Origin: Streptomyces californicus
GTDB taxonomy: Bacteria; Actinomycetota; Actinomycetes; Streptomycetales; Streptomycetaceae
Length of the DNA stretch: 50,065 bases
NCBI RefSeq assembly: GCF_000717645.1
Contig: NZ_JNZZ01000036.1
Span: 1-50,065 of the forward strand
Direction: 5' to 3'
Position 1 is the first letter of the stretch. Every line of letters begins with the position of its first letter. The translations under genes and the position numbers were made by a program. Below the pieces are notes generated by a model that was not told the DNA's origin, ran no database searches, and worked only from the letters and a program-made list of their open reading frames with translations. This document shows, in pieces, positions 46,497 to 50,065 of the stretch.

Positions 46497-46727
46497 GTGT
46501 GCACTCTCATCGCCGTAGCCGACGCCCAGTCGGAGACCGCAATTTGGGACCCGGACGAGATCACCATCACCGTCCAAGGGGGCACCCACCACCACACCCT
46601 GATCAGAGACCTCGCGGCGCTCCTGGCCGACCTCGGCGCACCCACCACACCCGGCGGCGAACTCACCTGCTTCTGCGGCGAACCCATCACCATCCCGCGC
46701 GAAGCCATCGCCGCCGGCCCACTCTGA
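46497..46727 (+). CDS. Small hypothetical protein between repressor and integrase
   Basis: 76 residues from GTG 46497 (GGGGGAT upstream). CTLIAVADAQSETAIWDPDE, ITITVQGGTHHHTLIRDLAALLADLG, LTCFCGEPITI. The end CFCGEP could be a metal or redox site. Lies 14 bases before the integrase start, so co-transcribed. Possibly an integration accessory factor; unproven. Confidence 0.6.
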   Translation: MCTLIAVADAQSETAIWDPDEITITVQGGTHHHTLIRDLAALLADLGAPTTPGGELTCFCGEPITIPREAIAAGPL

Positions 46728-46741
46728 TCAAGGACGCCACC

Positions 46742-48175
46742 GTGGGACGTAAGAGCACAACAGCGAACCCGCGCCAGGTCCGCAGCAAGCGCTGCGGCTG
46801 CAAGCTTTGCCTGGCCAAGTACCCGGGAAACCGGGCCAAGATGAAGGAATGCATCGGCTCCTGGCAGGCGCGCTACACGCCGCCCGGCCAACGCGAGCAG
46901 GCGAAGAACTTCGACATCGAGGACGACGCAGACGCTTTCCTGGACCGGTTCCGCACGGAAGTGCGCGAGCGCCGGTGGATGGACCCCGCCCGCGGCGAGA
47001 TCACGCTGACGAAGTGGCATCCGCTCTGGTGGGAGTCGCAGACTGCGCAGCTGGAGGAGAACACCATCGACCGGGACAGCCGGTCCTGGCGCAACCACGT
47101 TGAGAAGCGGTTCGGGACCGTACGCCTCGTGGACATCACCTGGCTCGACGTCCAGAACTGGGTGAACTCGATCTGGGACGGGAACGGCGGGCCGCTCGCC
47201 GCCAGCTCGGTGACGAAGGCCTTCCAGGTCCTCGACCGCATGCTCACCGCCGCCAAGCACGACCGGCGTATCCCCTTCAACCCGTGCGACGGCATCAAGC
47301 TGCCGTCCGGGAAGGGGAAGCACCCCGACGACAAGCGGCCGCCCACCGTCGAGCAGCTCGCCCTGGTCCGCGAGCAGCTCCCCGAGTACCTCCGCCCCGT
47401 GCAGCAGCTCGCCGAGGAGACCGGCCTCCGGTTCGGAGAGCTCGCCGGCCTCCGCTGGTGCCGCGTAGACCTCGCCTCCCGCCGCATCCAGGTGCGCGAG
47501 GTGCTGATCGAGCCAGGCGGACACATCAAGAGGAAGGCCTACCCGAAGAGCGACGCCGGGCTGCGCACCGTGCCGCTCACCGAGACGGCGGTCGAGTTGC
47601 TGCGTGGCCTCTGGGCCGCTGAGCCGGACGCCACCCGTCATCTGTCTGACGTCAGCGACGGCCTCCGGCCCGACGAGCTTGTCTTCCATGGCCGGAACGC
47701 GGTTCGCCGCGGCTCGAAGAAGGGGGGCGGGGGTGGGGAGCGATACCGGGCCCCGCTGCGCCGGAGCAGCCTCCGGCGCCGGTGGGTCGACGCCATCGAC
47801 AAGGCCGGGATCGCCCGGAAGGTCGTGAAGACCTGGGTCGAGGAGGTCGAGGACCCGGACACGGGGCGCATGAAGAAGGAGGAGAGGAAGAGGACGGACT
47901 GGTGGCCGGACTTCCATGATCAGCGGCACACCTTCGCCTCGAAGCTGCACGCCCTCGGGGTGCCGGAGGCGATCACTCAGGAGATCCTCGGGCACGAGCG
48001 GGCGGGCGAGGTGACGTGGCTCTACACGCACGCGTCGGCGGACTACGCGGGCCAGGTGCTCGCGGCGCTGGAGGGTGCAGAGCCCGGGTACGCGCAGCTC
48101 AGGATGGTCGCCGGAGAGTCCGGCGGAGTCCGGAACGAGTCCGGGACTGGAGTGGGCTGGGCGGGGGTCGCATGA
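46742..48175 (+). CDS. int: Tyrosine integrase of element A
   Basis: 477 residues from GTG 46742 (AAGGAC upstream). N-terminal zinc/AP2-like arm-binding part has CGCKLCLAKYPGNRAKMKEC (C..C..C). Core-binding domain, then the catalytic domain: R in ETGLRFGELAGLRW, HxxR in DFHDQRHTFASKLH, and the nucleophile Tyr in GEVTWLYTHAS. Inserts the phage at the tRNA-Ile 3' end located 81 bases downstream. Large, with an insertion around 330-380 (RRGSKKGGGGGERYR). Confidence 0.93.
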   Translation: MGRKSTTANPRQVRSKRCGCKLCLAKYPGNRAKMKECIGSWQARYTPPGQREQAKNFDIEDDADAFLDRFRTEVRERRWMDPARGEITLTKWHPLWWESQTAQLEENTIDRDSRSWRNHVEKRFGTVRLVDITWLDVQNWVNSIWDGNGGPLAASSVTKAFQVLDRMLTAAKHDRRIPFNPCDGIKLPSGKGKHPDDKRPPTVEQLALVREQLPEYLRPVQQLAEETGLRFGELAGLRWCRVDLASRRIQVREVLIEPGGHIKRKAYPKSDAGLRTVPLTETAVELLRGLWAAEPDATRHLSDVSDGLRPDELVFHGRNAVRRGSKKGGGGGERYRAPLRRSSLRRRWVDAIDKAGIARKVVKTWVEEVEDPDTGRMKKEERKRTDWWPDFHDQRHTFASKLHALGVPEAITQEILGHERAGEVTWLYTHASADYAGQVLAALEGAEPGYAQLRMVAGESGGVRNESGTGVGWAGVA

Positions 48176-48256
48176 GGTTTAGCGGTGTAGGGCCGTGTAG
48201 ATGGGTCTTGACCTGGCAGTTCGTCTACCAGCGGCTATCCTGATTCTGACACCGGG

Positions 48257-48302
48257 CCTGATAAGGATGAGGCCACAGGTTCAAATCCTGTTAGCCCCAC
48301 CA
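48257..48302 (+). other. tRNA-Ile(GAT) 3' half: attachment site of element A (and perhaps B)
   Basis: From the anticodon loop CTGATAA (48258-48264, anticodon GAT) through the T-arm ACAGG-TTCAAAT-CCTGT and the acceptor half TAGCCCC + ACCA. The 5' neighbours (GGGC) do not pair with the 3' anticodon stem, so the sequence changes from phage to tRNA at about 48257. This is the reformed 3' end that tyrosine-integrase elements leave at the right boundary; the intact tRNA should be beyond the left edge. Confidence 0.88.
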
Positions 48303-48307
48303 GACAC

Positions 48308-48343
48308 GAAGGCCCCCCACCGGGAACGGTGGGGGGCCTTTGA
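48308..48343. terminator. Bidirectional terminator after the attachment site
   Basis: Arms AGGCCCCCCACC / GGTGGGGGGCCT, 6-base loop, followed by TTTG. Separates the tRNA end from the convergent integrase gene. Confidence 0.75.
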
Positions 48344-48358
48344 CATCTACGGCTGACA

Positions 48359-49516
48359 TCAGCCGATCAGTGGATCTTCCAGGAGTTCGGCGAGCATCGT
48401 CACGGCCTCCCGCTCACCGTCGCCCACCACGTGGGTGTAGACGTCCATCGTCATGCTGATCTGGCTGTGCCGGAGGATCGCCTGGGCGACCTTGGGATGC
48501 ACCTTCAGGAACGCCAGCAGGGTGCCGCAGGTGTGCCGGGCGAGCCGCACCGTGATCCGGCGGACCCCGGCCCGCTTCACGAGCGCGTTGAAGCTCCTGG
48601 AGAAGCCCACGGGGTCGATCAGCCCGCCACGCTCCGACGAGAAGATCAGGTCCTGACCCGGCTCCTGGCTCCAGCCATCGCCCACGATCCGCCGTTCGAG
48701 GTCCTGGAGCTCCCGACGCTCCTCCAGGGCGCGGGCGCAGAACCCCGGCAGCGGAAGCACGGCGTGCGACGACTCCGTCTTGAGGTCCTTGAGGACCAGG
48801 CCGACACCCTTTACCCGCTGCACCTGCTTGAGCGGCGTGAACTGACGCTGATCGAAGTCGATGTCCTGCCAGCGCAGCCCCAGCACCTCACTGCGACGCA
48901 GGCCGAGGACGAGCACCAGGACGCAGGCCGCGTAGAGCCGGTGGGCCCGAGCGGACCGAAGGAACGTGATGGCCTCCCGCGCATTCCACGGCTTTGCCTC
49001 CTTCTTCGTCACCTTCGGCATGTCCACCAGCTCGGCCACGTTCCGGGTCAGCAGCTCCTCGCGCACGGCCCGGTTCAACGCGTTCCGCAGGACCCGCAGC
49101 ACCTCGAAGCGGGCGGCCGGCGGAACCTCCGTGCGCTTCAGCTCGGCCATGAACGAGCGGAGCTGAGCCGGGGTCAGCCGAACCAGCGGCTTCTTGCCCA
49201 GATGCGGGACCAGGTACAGCCGCACCTTGGACTCGTACTTCACGTACGTGTTGTGCTCCCGGTTCGGCTTCACGATGTGCTCAAGCCAGTAGGCCAGCCA
49301 CTCACCGAGCGACCAGGTCCGCGACGGCACCGGCACCCCGTTGCGCTCCTGCTCCTGGAGCTTGCCCAGCTTCTCGGCCGCCTCGTCGTACGTCGAGCCG
49401 TAGACGAACTTCCGCACCCGGTGCCCGTCCGTGTTGGTCACGTACGCGGCGCCCTGATAGCGACCGTCCTTCCGCCTCGTGACGGTGCCCCCGCCATTGG
49501 GACGGCGCTTCGCCAT
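48359..49516 (-). CDS. int: Tyrosine integrase of element B
   Basis: 385 residues from ATG 49516. N-terminal arm-binding segment (AKRRPNGGGTVTRRKDGRYQ), core-binding SLGEWLAYWLEHIVKPNREHNTYVKYESKVRLYLVPHLG, then the catalytic domain: R in LGLRRSEVLGLRWQDIDF, the second box VRLARHTCGTLLAF and the nucleophile in SQISMTMDVYTHV. The second box has Arg where many integrases have the first His (H-x-x-R), a pattern I recall from actinobacterial integrases. Stop overlaps nothing; start overlaps the excisionase stop (ATGA). Confidence 0.92.
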   Translation of the reverse strand: MAKRRPNGGGTVTRRKDGRYQGAAYVTNTDGHRVRKFVYGSTYDEAAEKLGKLQEQERNGVPVPSRTWSLGEWLAYWLEHIVKPNREHNTYVKYESKVRLYLVPHLGKKPLVRLTPAQLRSFMAELKRTEVPPAARFEVLRVLRNALNRAVREELLTRNVAELVDMPKVTKKEAKPWNAREAITFLRSARAHRLYAACVLVLVLGLRRSEVLGLRWQDIDFDQRQFTPLKQVQRVKGVGLVLKDLKTESSHAVLPLPGFCARALEERRELQDLERRIVGDGWSQEPGQDLIFSSERGGLIDPVGFSRSFNALVKRAGVRRITVRLARHTCGTLLAFLKVHPKVAQAILRHSQISMTMDVYTHVVGDGEREAVTMLAELLEDPLIG

Positions 49517-49695
49517 CAGGCAGCCTTCTCAAGACGGGACGCGAGGAACGCCCGGAGACCGTCAGCCGGGATACGGCGGCTGGAGCCTATTGTCAGCGAG
49601 GGCAGGCGACGCGTACGGATCAGGTCGTAGACCGTGGTCCGGCCGACCTTTAGCCGAGACATCACCTCAGGCACCGTCAGCAGCTCGTCAGACAT
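49516..49695 (-). CDS. xis: Excisionase-like protein of element B
   Basis: 59 residues from ATG 49695 with GGAGGTGG upstream. SDELLTVPEVMSRLKVGRTT, VYDLIRTRRLPSLTIGSSRRIPADGLRAF: MerR/Xis-type winged helix (HTH_17). Overlaps the integrase start, the classic xis-int unit of pSAM2-like elements. Confidence 0.9.
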   Translation of the reverse strand: MSDELLTVPEVMSRLKVGRTTVYDLIRTRRLPSLTIGSSRRIPADGLRAFLASRLEKAA

Positions 49696-50065
49696 CCCAA
49701 CCACCTCCGTCAAGGCACCCGGCTGCGCTCCGCTCCGCCGGGCGCGCTTCCCGGCTCTGGCTGCGCCCTCGCTCCTGCCTTCGGCCCGCTCGGCGCTGCC
49801 GCCGCCGACGCGCGCCCGCAGTGGATAGGCCCGTGGGGCATGAGACGAGAACCAAGCCCGCGGCTTCAAGAGGATGCCTCCGGCGGGGCGCTCAGACTCC
49901 GGGATGGACGGGGCGCCGTTCGCGAGTACCGGCCGGAGCGGGGCGAGCGTCGCGGGGGCTCCCATGCCGACCACCTTCGACCCAGGCAGAGCCGAGCAGT
50001 CGCGGCCCAGGGCGTCAAGGTCGTTCGTACAGTGGCGCGCTCCACCTTGACGCCCTGAACCACGA
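49696..50065. other. Left flank of element B, no gene supported
   Basis: GC-rich; frames are open but lack a recognisable product or start. An inverted repeat (GGGCGTCAAGGT 50010-50021 and ACCTTGACGCCC 50044-50055) lies near the edge. In pSAM2-like elements a replication initiator follows here; it would start beyond the edge. Confidence 0.4.

Noticed and set aside
48257..48302. Complete tRNA gene
   Set aside because: Only the 3' half is present; the 5' arm cannot pair with it, so it is an attachment-site remnant.
49516..49974. Longer 152-residue excisionase from an upstream start
   Set aside because: The extension is Ala/Arg/Pro-rich with no domain, while the ATG at 49695 has a strong ribosome site and begins a typical 59-residue Xis.
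1..50065. Insertion sequences or transposases
   Set aside because: No transposase motifs or paired terminal repeats were seen; the only recombinases are the two tyrosine integrases.

Overview
The window is high-GC actinobacterial DNA, almost certainly from Streptomyces. GTG starts and 4-base ATGA/GTGA gene overlaps are frequent, a WhiB regulator and plasmid-spread-type membrane genes are present, and the attachment site is the 3' half of an actinobacterial-type tRNA-Ile(GAT). Nearly all of it is one temperate siphophage-like prophage (element A), from beyond the left edge to the tRNA-Ile fragment at about 48,302. A second integrative element (element B) starts right after it and runs off the right edge.

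Late region (1-18,874, leftward). In transcription order: small and large terminase, a 59-residue protein, portal, MuF-type minor head protein, scaffold, P22-type coat protein, three small structural proteins, head-tail connector proteins, tail terminator, major tail protein, two tail chaperones joined by a -1 frameshift, tape measure, a large distal tail protein, a small virion protein, an Acb2-like small protein and an amidase endolysin cut by the left edge. One rightward gene (13,990-14,274) interrupts it and looks like a moron.

Accessory and control region (18,938-32,265). It holds a lipoprotein, a 36-residue membrane peptide, a double helix-turn-helix protein, four tandem paralogues each with its own conserved promoter/operator and terminator, a PP2C-type phosphatase with small neighbours, a block of plasmid-spread (Spd)-like membrane proteins, a divergent regulator with a 24-bp palindrome, a cluster of DnaA-box-like sequences, a DUF3800 protein, and a KilAC antirepressor.

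Early and replication region (31,492-45,683, leftward). Sigma factor, P-loop recombination ATPase, WhiB, DUF2303, a replication initiator with an iteron array inside its coding sequence, a helicase-loader-like protein, SSB, a DEDDh exonuclease, an HNH protein and many small zinc-binding proteins, mostly translationally coupled. Immunity region (45,159-46,345): a leftward Cro-like gene diverges from a rightward repressor, with three copies of one composite operator. Integration region (46,497-48,302): tyrosine integrase, then the tRNA-Ile fragment. Element B begins with a convergent tyrosine integrase and an overlapping excisionase.

Working model: the repressor holds the early operon off, the antirepressor lifts this, the initiator binds iterons in its own gene to start replication with SSB and the ATPase, and the leftward late operon builds and releases the virion. 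Function assignments rest on motif recognition from translated sequence; no database search was possible.
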